Assembly (NCBI RefSeq): GCF_001730525.1 | Contig: NZ_MDFN01000005.1 | Location: forward strand, 62,001-126,000 | Source of the DNA: Arcticibacter eurypsychrophilus | GTDB taxonomy: Bacteria > Bacteroidota > Bacteroidia > Sphingobacteriales > Sphingobacteriaceae | Direction of reading: 5' to 3' | Length of the DNA: 64,000 bases | Shown: positions 25,816 through 34,379 of the stretch, piece after piece | How positions within the stretch are numbered: position 1 is the first letter of the stretch | How the letters are laid out: each line of letters starts with the position of its first letter | Position numbers and translations under genes: made by a program | Notes under the pieces: model-generated | Database searches by the model: none | Told to the model about the DNA's origin: nothing | The model's input: only the letters and a program-made list of their open reading frames with translations

Positions 25816-28800
25816 ATGAAACCCATCACCGAAAGTAATATAGAAACCTTTGCCATTGAAACTTTACAGCATATAGGTTGGACCTATATCCCTGGTCTGA
25901 TGATAGGACCAGGAGCAGTACAAGCAGAACGCGATAGTTTTGAGCAAATTATATTAATTGATCGGTTACGTAAAGCGGTAAGGACTCTCAATCCGGATAT
26001 TCCTGTGGAGGCGCAGGAACAGGCTGTACAAAAGGTATTGCGCATTTATTCTCCGGATCTGATACATAATAATGAAACCTTCCATCAATTACTGATTGAA
26101 AAAGTAAAAATCCCCTATCATCAGGATGGTTTAGACCGCAGTTATGAAGTGGCATTAATTGATTTTGAGGAGGTTTTAAACAATGAGTTTTTAGTCATCA
26201 ACCAATATGCCATTTTAGAAAATAATCAGAATAAACGTCCTGATGTATTACTTTTTGTGAATGGTATTCCATTGGTAATCATTGAACTGAAAAATGCTGC
26301 GGATGAAAATGCGACACTTCGGAAAGCATATGAGCAATTACAAACGTACAAAGCAACTATACCTTCTTTGTTTACTTATAATACCATCTGTGTAATTTCG
26401 GATGGTCATGAATGTAAGGCCGGAAGTCTATCTGCCGGCTTCAGTCGTTTTATGGCCTGGAAAACAAAGGATGGGAAAAAAGAGGCTTCCCGTTTTAATC
26501 CACAGCTGGAAATTGTACTGATGGGGATGTTAAATCCATCTACATTTTTAGAGCTTTTACGCAACTTCATTGTCTTTGAAAAAACTTCTCACGAAGATCT
26601 TAAAACCGGTATTAGAAAAATACAAACGGTAAAAAAATTAGCGGCTTACCATCAATATTATGCAGTAAAAAAAGCAGTTGAATCGTCCATTATCGCATCA
26701 GGAATAAACGGAAATAAAAAGGGGGGTGTAGTATGGCATACGCAGGGATCGGGTAAAAGCTTAAGTATGGTCTTCTATTCAGGAAAATTAGTCACTGCTC
26801 CTGAAATGGAAAATCCTACCATCTTAGTGATCACCGACAGAAATGATTTGGATGATCAGCTATTTGATACTTTTGCTGCTTCGAAACAATTATTAAGACA
26901 GGAGCCGGTTCAGGCAAGAGATAGAGAGCACTTAAAAGAACTCTTGAAAGTGGCCAGCGGCGGAATCGTATTTGCCACCATTCAGAAGTTTTTGCCTGAA
27001 GATCGAAAGTCGGTTTATGATCAACTCTCGTCCAGGAGAAATATAGTGGTAATCGCTGATGAGGCGCACCGTACTCAATATGGTTTTGAAGCTTCAATCA
27101 AAGAGGTTAAAGATAAAAATACAAAAGAAACTATAGGGCAACGAATCGCCTATGGCTTTGCTAAGTATATGCGTGATGCCTTGCCAAACGCAACTTATAT
27201 CGGTTTTACCGGTACGCCAATTGAAAGCACTGATGTGAATACGCCCCAGGTTTTTGGTCAGTATGTGGATATATATGATATCTCTCAAGCTGTGGCTGAC
27301 GGAGCAACAGTTCGGATTTACTATGAAAGCAGACTGGCTAAAGTAAACCTAGACGAAGAAGGTAAGCGACTGATTGGCGAGTATGATGATGAACAGGAGC
27401 AAAATGAAGAAGTTACAGATGATCAGAACGCGAAGGCTAAATGGACCAGACTTGAAGCTATTGTAGGGAATAAAAAACGTATCAAAAACATTGCTAAAGA
27501 TATTGTGGATCATTTTGAGGCGCGGCAACACGTTTTTGATGGTAAGGCTATGATTGTGGCGATGAGCAGAAAGATTGCTGCTCAATTATATGGCGAAATT
27601 ATTGAGTTACGACCGTTATGGCATAACAAGGAGCTGAGTAAGGGTATGATTAAAATCGTCATGACATCTGCAAGTGCCGACGGCCCTGATATGCAACAGT
27701 ATAATACGACTAAACCGGAAAGGAAACAGCTGGCTGAGCGGATGAAAGATCCTGCAGACCCTTTGCGTTTAGTTATTGTGCGCGATATGTGGTTGACTGG
27801 TTTTGATGCTCCTTGTCTGCATACGTTATATATCGATAAGCCGATGAAGGGACATTCGCTCATGCAGGCTATCGCAAGAGTAAATCGGGTTTTTAAAGAT
27901 AAGCCAGGTGGGTTAATTGTTGATTACCTGGGTATAGCCTCCGATTTGAAAAAGGCTCTTTCATTCTATTCTGATGCAGGGGGTAAGGGCGAACCTACCC
28001 TTGATTTGGATAAAGCTATTGAGTTGATGGAAGAGAAGCTTGAGGTTGTTGATCAACTTTTCAATGAAAAAGCAAAGACTCAAGGTGATATTTTAGCAGA
28101 AGAACCGGAAGCTTATTATGAAAATAGTCTTAAATTTAACTACAGACGCTTTTTTAGTGTAGGTCCAAGAGAGAAGTTATCTATTATTCTGCAGGCTGAA
28201 GAACATATTTTGGGTTTACAGGATGGGAAGAATCGTTTTGTGCGTGAGGTATCGATGTTAAGTCAGGCTTTTGCTTTATCTATTCCTCATGAAAAAGCGA
28301 TGGTTATAAAAGATGATGTTGCTTTTTTTCAGGCTGTAAAGGCCCGACTGGTGAAATTTGAAGGTACTGGAGGATCGGGGAAATCTGATCTTGAAATGGA
28401 AACAGCTATTAAACAAATAGTTGATGAGGCTTTAAGTTCTGATCAGGTGATTGATATTTTTGAAGCAGCGGGTATTGATAAACCTGAAATATCAGGATTG
28501 GAGGTTCTTTCGGATGAATTTTTACTTGAAGTTAAGGGGATGAAACATAAGAACCTTGCTTTTGAGCTATTAAAAAAGTTGTTAAATGATGAAATTAAAA
28601 CTCGTTCGAGGACTAATTTGGTTATGAGTAAGAAGTTGCTGGAAATGTTGGAAGGATCGGTTAAACGGTATCAAAACAACTTGCTCACGACAGCGGAAGT
28701 GATACAAGAACTTATTCATATTGCGAAAGAGATTAAAGAAACGGATAGGGAAGGAGAGCGATTGGGCCTTACAAAAGATGAAATCGCTTTTTATAACGCA

Positions 28801-29055
28801 TTGGAAATCAACGACAGCGCGGTTCAAATTCTAGGTGATGACCAATTGAAGGAAATAGCCCGTGAAATAACAGATAAAGTACGAGCTAATGCAACAATTG
28901 ATTGGACGATAAGGGAAAGTGCCCGGGCACGGCTTATGGTCATTGTAAAGCGAACGCTAACTAAATGGGGTTATCCTCCGGATAAGCAAGCGAAGGCAAT
29001 TGAAACTGTTTTAAAACAAGCTGAATTAATGGCTGATTTTTTTACGGCGGGGTAA
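25816..29055 (+). CDS. hsdR: Type I restriction endonuclease subunit HsdR
   Basis: The 1079-residue motor-nuclease cuts unmodified DNA with HsdM and HsdS. The PD-(D/E)xK nuclease site shows Asp143 (RPDVLLFVNG) and Glu157-x-Lys159 (IELKN). Helicase motifs follow: Walker A GSGKS at 311-315, VITDRNDLDDQL, DEAHRTQYG at 415, GFTGTP and the late GFDAPCLHTLYIDKPM. The C-terminal helical region binds the methyltransferase core. The gene starts 51 bases after hsdS-fusion stop, so it likely shares the transcript. Length and motifs are complete. Confidence 0.96.
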   Translation: MKPITESNIETFAIETLQHIGWTYIPGLMIGPGAVQAERDSFEQIILIDRLRKAVRTLNPDIPVEAQEQAVQKVLRIYSPDLIHNNETFHQLLIEKVKIPYHQDGLDRSYEVALIDFEEVLNNEFLVINQYAILENNQNKRPDVLLFVNGIPLVIIELKNAADENATLRKAYEQLQTYKATIPSLFTYNTICVISDGHECKAGSLSAGFSRFMAWKTKDGKKEASRFNPQLEIVLMGMLNPSTFLELLRNFIVFEKTSHEDLKTGIRKIQTVKKLAAYHQYYAVKKAVESSIIASGINGNKKGGVVWHTQGSGKSLSMVFYSGKLVTAPEMENPTILVITDRNDLDDQLFDTFAASKQLLRQEPVQARDREHLKELLKVASGGIVFATIQKFLPEDRKSVYDQLSSRRNIVVIADEAHRTQYGFEASIKEVKDKNTKETIGQRIAYGFAKYMRDALPNATYIGFTGTPIESTDVNTPQVFGQYVDIYDISQAVADGATVRIYYESRLAKVNLDEEGKRLIGEYDDEQEQNEEVTDDQNAKAKWTRLEAIVGNKKRIKNIAKDIVDHFEARQHVFDGKAMIVAMSRKIAAQLYGEIIELRPLWHNKELSKGMIKIVMTSASADGPDMQQYNTTKPERKQLAERMKDPADPLRLVIVRDMWLTGFDAPCLHTLYIDKPMKGHSLMQAIARVNRVFKDKPGGLIVDYLGIASDLKKALSFYSDAGGKGEPTLDLDKAIELMEEKLEVVDQLFNEKAKTQGDILAEEPEAYYENSLKFNYRRFFSVGPREKLSIILQAEEHILGLQDGKNRFVREVSMLSQAFALSIPHEKAMVIKDDVAFFQAVKARLVKFEGTGGSGKSDLEMETAIKQIVDEALSSDQVIDIFEAAGIDKPEISGLEVLSDEFLLEVKGMKHKNLAFELLKKLLNDEIKTRSRTNLVMSKKLLEMLEGSVKRYQNNLLTTAEVIQELIHIAKEIKETDREGERLGLTKDEIAFYNALEINDSAVQILGDDQLKEIAREITDKVRANATIDWTIRESARARLMVIVKRTLTKWGYPPDKQAKAIETVLKQAELMADFFTAG

Positions 29056-29136
29056 ACTAATCAGATAGATTTGGGGACCAATATAAGATTACAGTTAAAA
29101 GTACATTACATGATAAAACATGTCCAAAAGGAAATT

Positions 29137-30165
29137 ATGAGAATTAATGTGAAGTTTTTTTTAAGCGTTATTGCCTGCTCTTTTTTTGTGCAGTTAAATG
29201 CACAGGATTTGCAAGCAGACAATATGTTGCTTTTTCAGCGAGGTAGTGGTGGTTGGTCTAAACAATTTAAAGGTAAAGCCTTTGACTATAATGTAGAATT
29301 TACCGCACCTGTGAAAGCGGAGATTGCTATTGCGGCTAAAAAAGAGGATGCAAACATAGACAATGGATCAACTACCAAAGAAATCAGGTACCTGGTTAAG
29401 GCATATAAAACAGTCAAAAATCCGAAGTATCTGGCCGCTGCTGAAAACGGGATCCGTTACCTGTTAAAAGCGCAATATGATAATGGAGGGTGGCCTCAAT
29501 ATTATCCTAAGAAGAATCTGTATAGAGCTCAAGTGACCTTTAACGACAATGCAATAATTAATGTGATGGAGGTATTACAGGACGTAGCGTTAAAACAGAA
29601 CGACCTGGAAGTGGTCAACGCTACTTTAGTCGCACCTAGTGCCCTTGCAGTAGACAAGGGGATTCAATGTATCTTGAAAACGCAGATCGAGGTGGATGGC
29701 AAGCGGACAGCCTGGTGTCAACAGTACGATGAGGTAACGCTGAAGCCGACAAAAGCCAGGGCTTTTGAATTGCCTTCTTTAAGTAGTTCCGAAAGTGACA
29801 ATATCGTTGATTTTCTCATGGTTCAATCCAATCCGTCCCAAGAGGTAAAAGATGCTATAAAGGCAGCTGTAGAATGGTTCAGTGCGGTGAAGATTGAAGG
29901 GTATCAAGTTGTCAATGTGGATGCTCCCGGTACAGCGAAAGGAACGGATAGAAAAGTGGTACCTGACAGTTCATCAACCATATGGGCACGATATTATGAG
30001 ATCGATACCAACAAACCGTTCTTTTGTGACCGGGATGGCATTGTGAAATATTCGATCCAGGAAATAGGTTACGAAAGGCGCAACGGTTATGCCTGGTATG
30101 GCGTATGGCCTGAAAAACTGTTAGAAAAAGGCTATTCAAAATGGTTGAAGAAAAATGCAAATTAA
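29137..30165 (+). CDS. PL10 pectate lyase
   Basis: The 342-residue secreted enzyme cleaves polygalacturonate by beta-elimination. A signal peptide occupies residues 1-22 (FLSVIACSFFVQLNAQ). The helical core has PL10 hallmarks: GGWSKQF, NGIRYLLKAQYDNGGWPQYYP, TFNDNAIINVMEVLQD, and the ending GYAWYGVWPEKLL. An AAGGA sequence precedes the ATG at 29137; two earlier in-frame starts give extra N-terminal residues and are less likely. It is the first pectin gene after the restriction operon. A terminator at 30175 ends this transcript. Confidence 0.92.
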   Translation: MRINVKFFLSVIACSFFVQLNAQDLQADNMLLFQRGSGGWSKQFKGKAFDYNVEFTAPVKAEIAIAAKKEDANIDNGSTTKEIRYLVKAYKTVKNPKYLAAAENGIRYLLKAQYDNGGWPQYYPKKNLYRAQVTFNDNAIINVMEVLQDVALKQNDLEVVNATLVAPSALAVDKGIQCILKTQIEVDGKRTAWCQQYDEVTLKPTKARAFELPSLSSSESDNIVDFLMVQSNPSQEVKDAIKAAVEWFSAVKIEGYQVVNVDAPGTAKGTDRKVVPDSSSTIWARYYEIDTNKPFFCDRDGIVKYSIQEIGYERRNGYAWYGVWPEKLLEKGYSKWLKKNAN

Positions 30166-30174
30166 ATTTTTATT

Positions 30175-30207
30175 GGCATTGCGTTATTCAAAGCAATGCC
30201 TATTTAG
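30175..30207 (+). terminator. Terminator after PL10 gene
   Basis: GGCATTGC (30175-30182) and GCAATGCC (30193-30200) form a perfect 8-base-pair stem with a 10-base loop, 10 bases past the PL10 stop. The following TATTTAG is only a weak U-tract. Confidence 0.5.
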
Positions 30208-30265
30208 AAAGAATTAAAATGTATATTACGTTAGGGTCAAGCAATAAAAGCCCTTTTAAGTAAAA

Positions 30266-30322
30266 TTTATACCTATTCAACCAATTTTTATACCTGGGTT
30301 TTAGATCAACGTTTTAAGTTTG
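30266..30322 (+). promoter_or_regulatory. Candidate AraC-type operator and promoter of the pectinesterase operon
   Basis: TTTATACCT occurs at 30266-30274 and again at 30287-30295, 21 bases apart, two helical turns, as expected for an AraC-type dimer. TAAGTTTG at 30315-30322 is an exact -7 box, and the second repeat sits where the -33 box would be, 19 bases upstream. The HTCS at 37524-41648 is the natural candidate ligand. Confidence 0.4.
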
Positions 30323-30671
30323 TACCAACGTTTGCAGGGATGGGTATGGCTTTTAGCTCGGCTAATTTATCTGCTGAACATGAATCTATTAACGATTTTA
30401 TTAATCTATCTTACCTCATTAATCAACTGGAACGTTAGGCTCTTAACTCTGTTAAGTAAAGATAATAACTTATACGATAAATACTTTTTACTACAACGAT
30501 TGCATAGATTTTTAGATGTGATTAGTTCGGAAAGTAATTTTTTAAACCTAAAATTGAAATAATAACAGCCAATATTGGTTTAAGCCAACCCAATAACTAA
30601 ATTAAGTTAACACTATCATTCCACATGTGCGAAGTTATTCTTTGACTATAATCCTAAATTCAAATGCATCC

Positions 30672-31679
30672 ATGAAGTACCAATTTAAGATATTATTTAC
30701 AACTCTTCTTTTTGTTTTTTTCGCTGGAAGTATATATGCTCAAAAAGTTAAATACCCTAAAGAAATAACGGTAAGCCAGAATGGGAATAATGATTATAAA
30801 ACTATTCAGGAAGCTATAAATTCAGTTCGCGACCTTGGGCAGGAAAGGGTTACTATCTTTATTAAGAATGGTACCTATAAAGAGAAAATTTTGATTCCTT
30901 CCTCGAAAACAAACCTGACTCTGATTGGTGAAAGTGCTGAAAATACAATCATTACAGGCGATGACTACTCTGGTAAAGTGATTTCAACAGGAAAAGATGC
31001 CGTGGGTTTAGATAAGATATCTACGTTTACATCTTCTACGGTGTTGATACAGGGGAATGGCATTACTTTAGAAAACTTGACCATTGAAAATACTGCAGGT
31101 AGAGTGGGGCAAGCGGTTGCTCTTCATGTTGAAGGGGATAAGATTACCGTTAAGAACTGTCGCATTTTAGGAAATCAGGATACGTTGTATACAGCAGATG
31201 AAAGTAGCAGACAGTATTATGAAAACTGCTATATCGAGGGTACAACGGATTTTATATTTGGGGAGGCCACTGTGGTTTTTCAAAGCTGCACGATAAAAAG
31301 TCTTGCGGATTCTTATATAACTGCTGCTGCAACAAGACCGGATCAGAAATTTGGCTATGTTTTCTTTGATTGTACGCTCACAGCAGACCCCGGGGTTAAA
31401 GTCGTTTATCTCGGAAGGCCTTGGAGACCTTTTGCCAAGACTGTGTTTATTCGCACGGAAATGGGTAGTCATATTATCCCAGAGGGATGGAATCCATGGA
31501 AAGGGGATGTTATGTTTCCGGATAAAGAGAAAACAGCTTATTATGGCGAATATGCAAGTAAAGGGCCCGGAGCGCTTACTGCTCAAAGGGTTGAGTGGTC
31601 AAAGCAGCTTTCAAAAAAGGAATTAAAGCAATACACGCTAAATAATATTTTCGGTTCAACGCAATGGCTGAATAAATAG
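30672..31679 (+). CDS. CE8 pectin methylesterase
   Basis: The 335-residue secreted enzyme removes methyl esters from galacturonan so that lyases and GH28 can act. After a signal peptide (residues 1-24, ending GSIYAQ) it shows the pectinesterase pattern GQAVALHV, GNQDTLYT (Asp170), DFIFGEA (Asp193) and YLGRPWR (Arg249), the known catalytic and binding residues of CE8. The ATG at 30672 directly precedes the signal peptide; the longer frame starts 15 codons earlier. It is likely the first gene of an operon running to GH28 at 37438. Confidence 0.95.
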   Translation: MKYQFKILFTTLLFVFFAGSIYAQKVKYPKEITVSQNGNNDYKTIQEAINSVRDLGQERVTIFIKNGTYKEKILIPSSKTNLTLIGESAENTIITGDDYSGKVISTGKDAVGLDKISTFTSSTVLIQGNGITLENLTIENTAGRVGQAVALHVEGDKITVKNCRILGNQDTLYTADESSRQYYENCYIEGTTDFIFGEATVVFQSCTIKSLADSYITAAATRPDQKFGYVFFDCTLTADPGVKVVYLGRPWRPFAKTVFIRTEMGSHIIPEGWNPWKGDVMFPDKEKTAYYGEYASKGPGALTAQRVEWSKQLSKKELKQYTLNNIFGSTQWLNK

Positions 31680-31720
31680 CGCTAAATAGGTAATTGGTGA
31701 TAATGTATAAAAAAGGTTAG

Positions 31721-33376
31721 ATGATTAATTTTAAAAACATATTCGTATTAAGTATTACCTTGTTGATAGGGATAAAGGGTTTTTCTCAAAATTTAGGCAC
31801 AGCAAACAATATATCTAAGGTTTGGGTAGCTGATCAGGGTAATGGAACTTATAAAAACCCAATACTGAATGCTGATTATTCTGATCCGGATGCTGTACGG
31901 GTAGGGGATGATTTTTATATGGTAGCTTCTAGTTTTGATGCTGTTCCTGGTCTACCGATCCTTCATTCAAAAGACCTGGTTAACTGGACCATCTTGACGC
32001 ATGCCTTAAAACGTCAGCCTCCTTTTGAACATTTTGAGAAAACACAGCATGGTAATGGTGTGTGGGCTCCTTCTATCCGCTATCATAACAAGGAATTTTA
32101 TATCTACTATCCTGATCCGGATTTTGGGATTTATATGACCAAAGCGAAAGAAGCGATTGGGCCATGGTCTGATCCTATTTTAGTATCACCAGGAAAAGGA
32201 TTAATTGATCCTTGTCCTTTATGGGATGACAATGGTCAGGCTTATCTGGCTTATGCTTATGCAGGAAGTCGGGCAGGAATTAAAAGTATTATTGCTGTTA
32301 AGCAATTAAGTGAAGATGGGACGAAAGCATTAGATCAGGGAATAATTGTATATGATGGTCATGAACTTGATCCAACGATTGAGGGTCCGAAATTATATAA
32401 AAGAAACGGGTATTATTACATTTTCGCTCCTTCTGGTGGTGTGTCTACAGGATGGCAACTAGTTTTACGATCTAAAAATATTTATGGTCCTTATGAACGT
32501 AAAGTTGTTATGGCGCAAGGGAAAAGTACTGTAAACGGGCCACATCAGGGTGCATGGGTAGACACACAAAGTGGTGAGGACTGGTTCCTTCACTTTCAGG
32601 ATAAGGATGCTTATGGCAGAGTGGTACACCTTCAGCCTATGAAATGGGTAAAAGACTGGCCTGTTATCGGCGTTGACACCGATGGTGATGGATCAGGAGA
32701 TCCGGTTATGGCCTATAAAAAACCTAATGTGGGTAAATCTTATCCTATTGTTACTCCTGCAGAAAGCGATGAGTTCAATGATCTGGCACCGGGACTTCAA
32801 TGGCAGTGGCAGGCAAACCCGCAGGCAACATGGTCTTTTATGGATGTGTCAAAGGGTGTTCTTAAATTATATACTAGCCAGGCTCCTCAAGATGCAAAGA
32901 GTTTATGGGATGTTCCTAATGTGCTGATGCAGAAAACTCCTGCTGATGAATTTAAGGCGACAACGAAGCTTACTTTTAATCCGAATATTGCGATTCAGAA
33001 TGAAAAGACAGGTCTGGTCGTTATGGGTTTAAGTTACGCCAGTATCAGTTTGAAAAGTAAAGAAGATGGTATTTACCTGGTCTACTCGCTTTGCGAAAAA
33101 GCGGATAAAGGTGCTGCGGAAAAAGAAACTGTAATAACTAAATTAAAAAATGGAACTGCTTATTTAAGGGTTAGTGTTAAGGCAGGAGCTAAATGCGCAT
33201 TTAGTTATAGTACTGATGGGGTTAAATTCAACAATGCTGGTCCGGTATTTCAAGCAACACCCGGTAAATGGATAGGTGCTAAAATAGGATTATTTGCGAC
33301 TAGAGATACACAGATTAATGATTCGGGATCGGCAGACTATGACTGGTTTAGAATAGAAGCAATTAAATCGAAATAA
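31721..33376 (+). CDS. GH43 family glycoside hydrolase
   Basis: The 551-residue secreted enzyme has a signal peptide (residues 1-22, GFSQN) and a five-bladed GH43 propeller. The propeller starts NPILNADYSDPDAVRVGDDF with its catalytic-base Asp, then a later Asp in GLIDPCPLWDD, and the catalytic Glu in IEGPKLYKRNGYY. From about residue 340 a beta-sandwich follows (FKATTKLTFNP, YDWFRIEAIKSK), of the beta-xylosidase C-terminal kind. In pectin loci such enzymes remove arabinose or xylose side chains; the exact sugar is not decidable. It shares one base with the next gene (TAATG). Confidence 0.9.
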   Translation: MINFKNIFVLSITLLIGIKGFSQNLGTANNISKVWVADQGNGTYKNPILNADYSDPDAVRVGDDFYMVASSFDAVPGLPILHSKDLVNWTILTHALKRQPPFEHFEKTQHGNGVWAPSIRYHNKEFYIYYPDPDFGIYMTKAKEAIGPWSDPILVSPGKGLIDPCPLWDDNGQAYLAYAYAGSRAGIKSIIAVKQLSEDGTKALDQGIIVYDGHELDPTIEGPKLYKRNGYYYIFAPSGGVSTGWQLVLRSKNIYGPYERKVVMAQGKSTVNGPHQGAWVDTQSGEDWFLHFQDKDAYGRVVHLQPMKWVKDWPVIGVDTDGDGSGDPVMAYKKPNVGKSYPIVTPAESDEFNDLAPGLQWQWQANPQATWSFMDVSKGVLKLYTSQAPQDAKSLWDVPNVLMQKTPADEFKATTKLTFNPNIAIQNEKTGLVVMGLSYASISLKSKEDGIYLVYSLCEKADKGAAEKETVITKLKNGTAYLRVSVKAGAKCAFSYSTDGVKFNNAGPVFQATPGKWIGAKIGLFATRDTQINDSGSADYDWFRIEAIKSK

Positions 33377-34302
33377 TGCGTTTTAAAATCACTTTAGTAA
33401 TCAGCTTGTGTTTGGCTCTTCATGTACAGGCACAGGAGTTTATTCCATTGTGGCCTAAAGGTAAAATGCCCAATTCCAAAGGGATGGCATTAAAAGATAG
33501 CATAGCTAATGAAAGAATATTCAGGGTTGGAACTCCAGGGATGTTTGCCTATTTTCCTTCTAAAACTGAAAATAAGGGTGCTGCAGTTTTAATCTGTCCA
33601 GGTGGTGGCTATGAACGCCTCGCCTATGTGATTAGTGGAACGCAATTGGCCAAATGGTTTAATACTATGGGCGTTTCAGCGTTTGTGCTGAATTATCGTT
33701 TACCCAATTCTCCTGATTTAGTGGAAAGGGAGAAGGGGCCTTTGCAGGATGCACAACGGGCAATTAAAATAATTCGAGCAAATTCCATTAAATGGGCTAT
33801 AAATTCGGATAAAATAGGGATTCAGGGGTCGTCCTCCGGAGGCCACCTGGCTGCTTTAACAAGTGTAGCAGAAATTGACCTCACAGCCATTGGCGATTCA
33901 CTGGATAAGATCTCTATGCATCCGAATTTTAGTATTTTAGTATCGCCAGTAATTGATCTGGGTACATTTGCTCATGTTGGAAGCCGTAAAAATTTGTTAG
34001 GTGAAAATCCATCAAATGAAATGATTAAAAAGTATTCGCCTTATTTAAATGTAACCGCCTCAACAGCGCCTTCTTTTATTGTGCATGCTTTTAATGATAA
34101 ATCAGTCAATGTTAAAAATAGCTTGTTATTTTTCCAAACGTTAGTAGATAAAAACATTCCATCAAGTCTGCATATCTTTCCACAAGGAGGACATGCAATC
34201 GCTTTAAGAAATAATCCCGGCTCAACAGAAATGTGGACAGGTCTATGTGAACGTTGGATGATTGAAATGAATTTTATACTTGAAAGGATATTATCTAAAT
34301 AA
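33376..34302 (+). CDS. Secreted alpha/beta-hydrolase, likely carbohydrate esterase
   Basis: The 308-residue product has a signal peptide (residues 1-19, LHVQAQ) and the alpha/beta-hydrolase elements GGGYERLAYV (oxyanion), GIQGSSSGGHLAAL with the nucleophile Ser, and late acid and His loops (FNDKSVNV, FPQGGHAIAL). Close relatives are acetyl-xylan and pectin acetylesterases of Bacteroidota. Within this pectin locus, de-acetylation of galacturonan is the likely role. The start overlaps the GH43 stop by one base. Ester specificity is inferred from context. Confidence 0.85.
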   Translation: MRFKITLVISLCLALHVQAQEFIPLWPKGKMPNSKGMALKDSIANERIFRVGTPGMFAYFPSKTENKGAAVLICPGGGYERLAYVISGTQLAKWFNTMGVSAFVLNYRLPNSPDLVEREKGPLQDAQRAIKIIRANSIKWAINSDKIGIQGSSSGGHLAALTSVAEIDLTAIGDSLDKISMHPNFSILVSPVIDLGTFAHVGSRKNLLGENPSNEMIKKYSPYLNVTASTAPSFIVHAFNDKSVNVKNSLLFFQTLVDKNIPSSLHIFPQGGHAIALRNNPGSTEMWTGLCERWMIEMNFILERILSK

Positions 34303-34379
34303 TTTACAGATGCCCTTAAGATGAAAGGATTGCATCTATTCTTACGAGCTAAAATATGCCTTTTATAAATTTTAATTAA

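Larger units (their letters stand above)
30166..30671. other. Control region upstream of pectinesterase gene
   Basis: This 506-base spacer holds a terminator (30175-30200), a pair of 9-base direct repeats and a -7 box (30266-30322). It also holds a possible short frame, ATG at 30340 to TAG at 30438, of 32 codons (SSANLSAEHESINDFINLS in its middle). That frame is open for 67 codons if read from 30235, without a start. A leader peptide or a decayed gene end are both possible; the rest is AT-rich and featureless. Confidence 0.35.

Noticed and set aside
30320-30562. An 80-codon frame starting at TTG before the pectinesterase gene
   Set aside because: Low-complexity hydrophobic content rich in Leu, no start of good quality, and it overlaps the promoter candidate; it is better read as non-coding.
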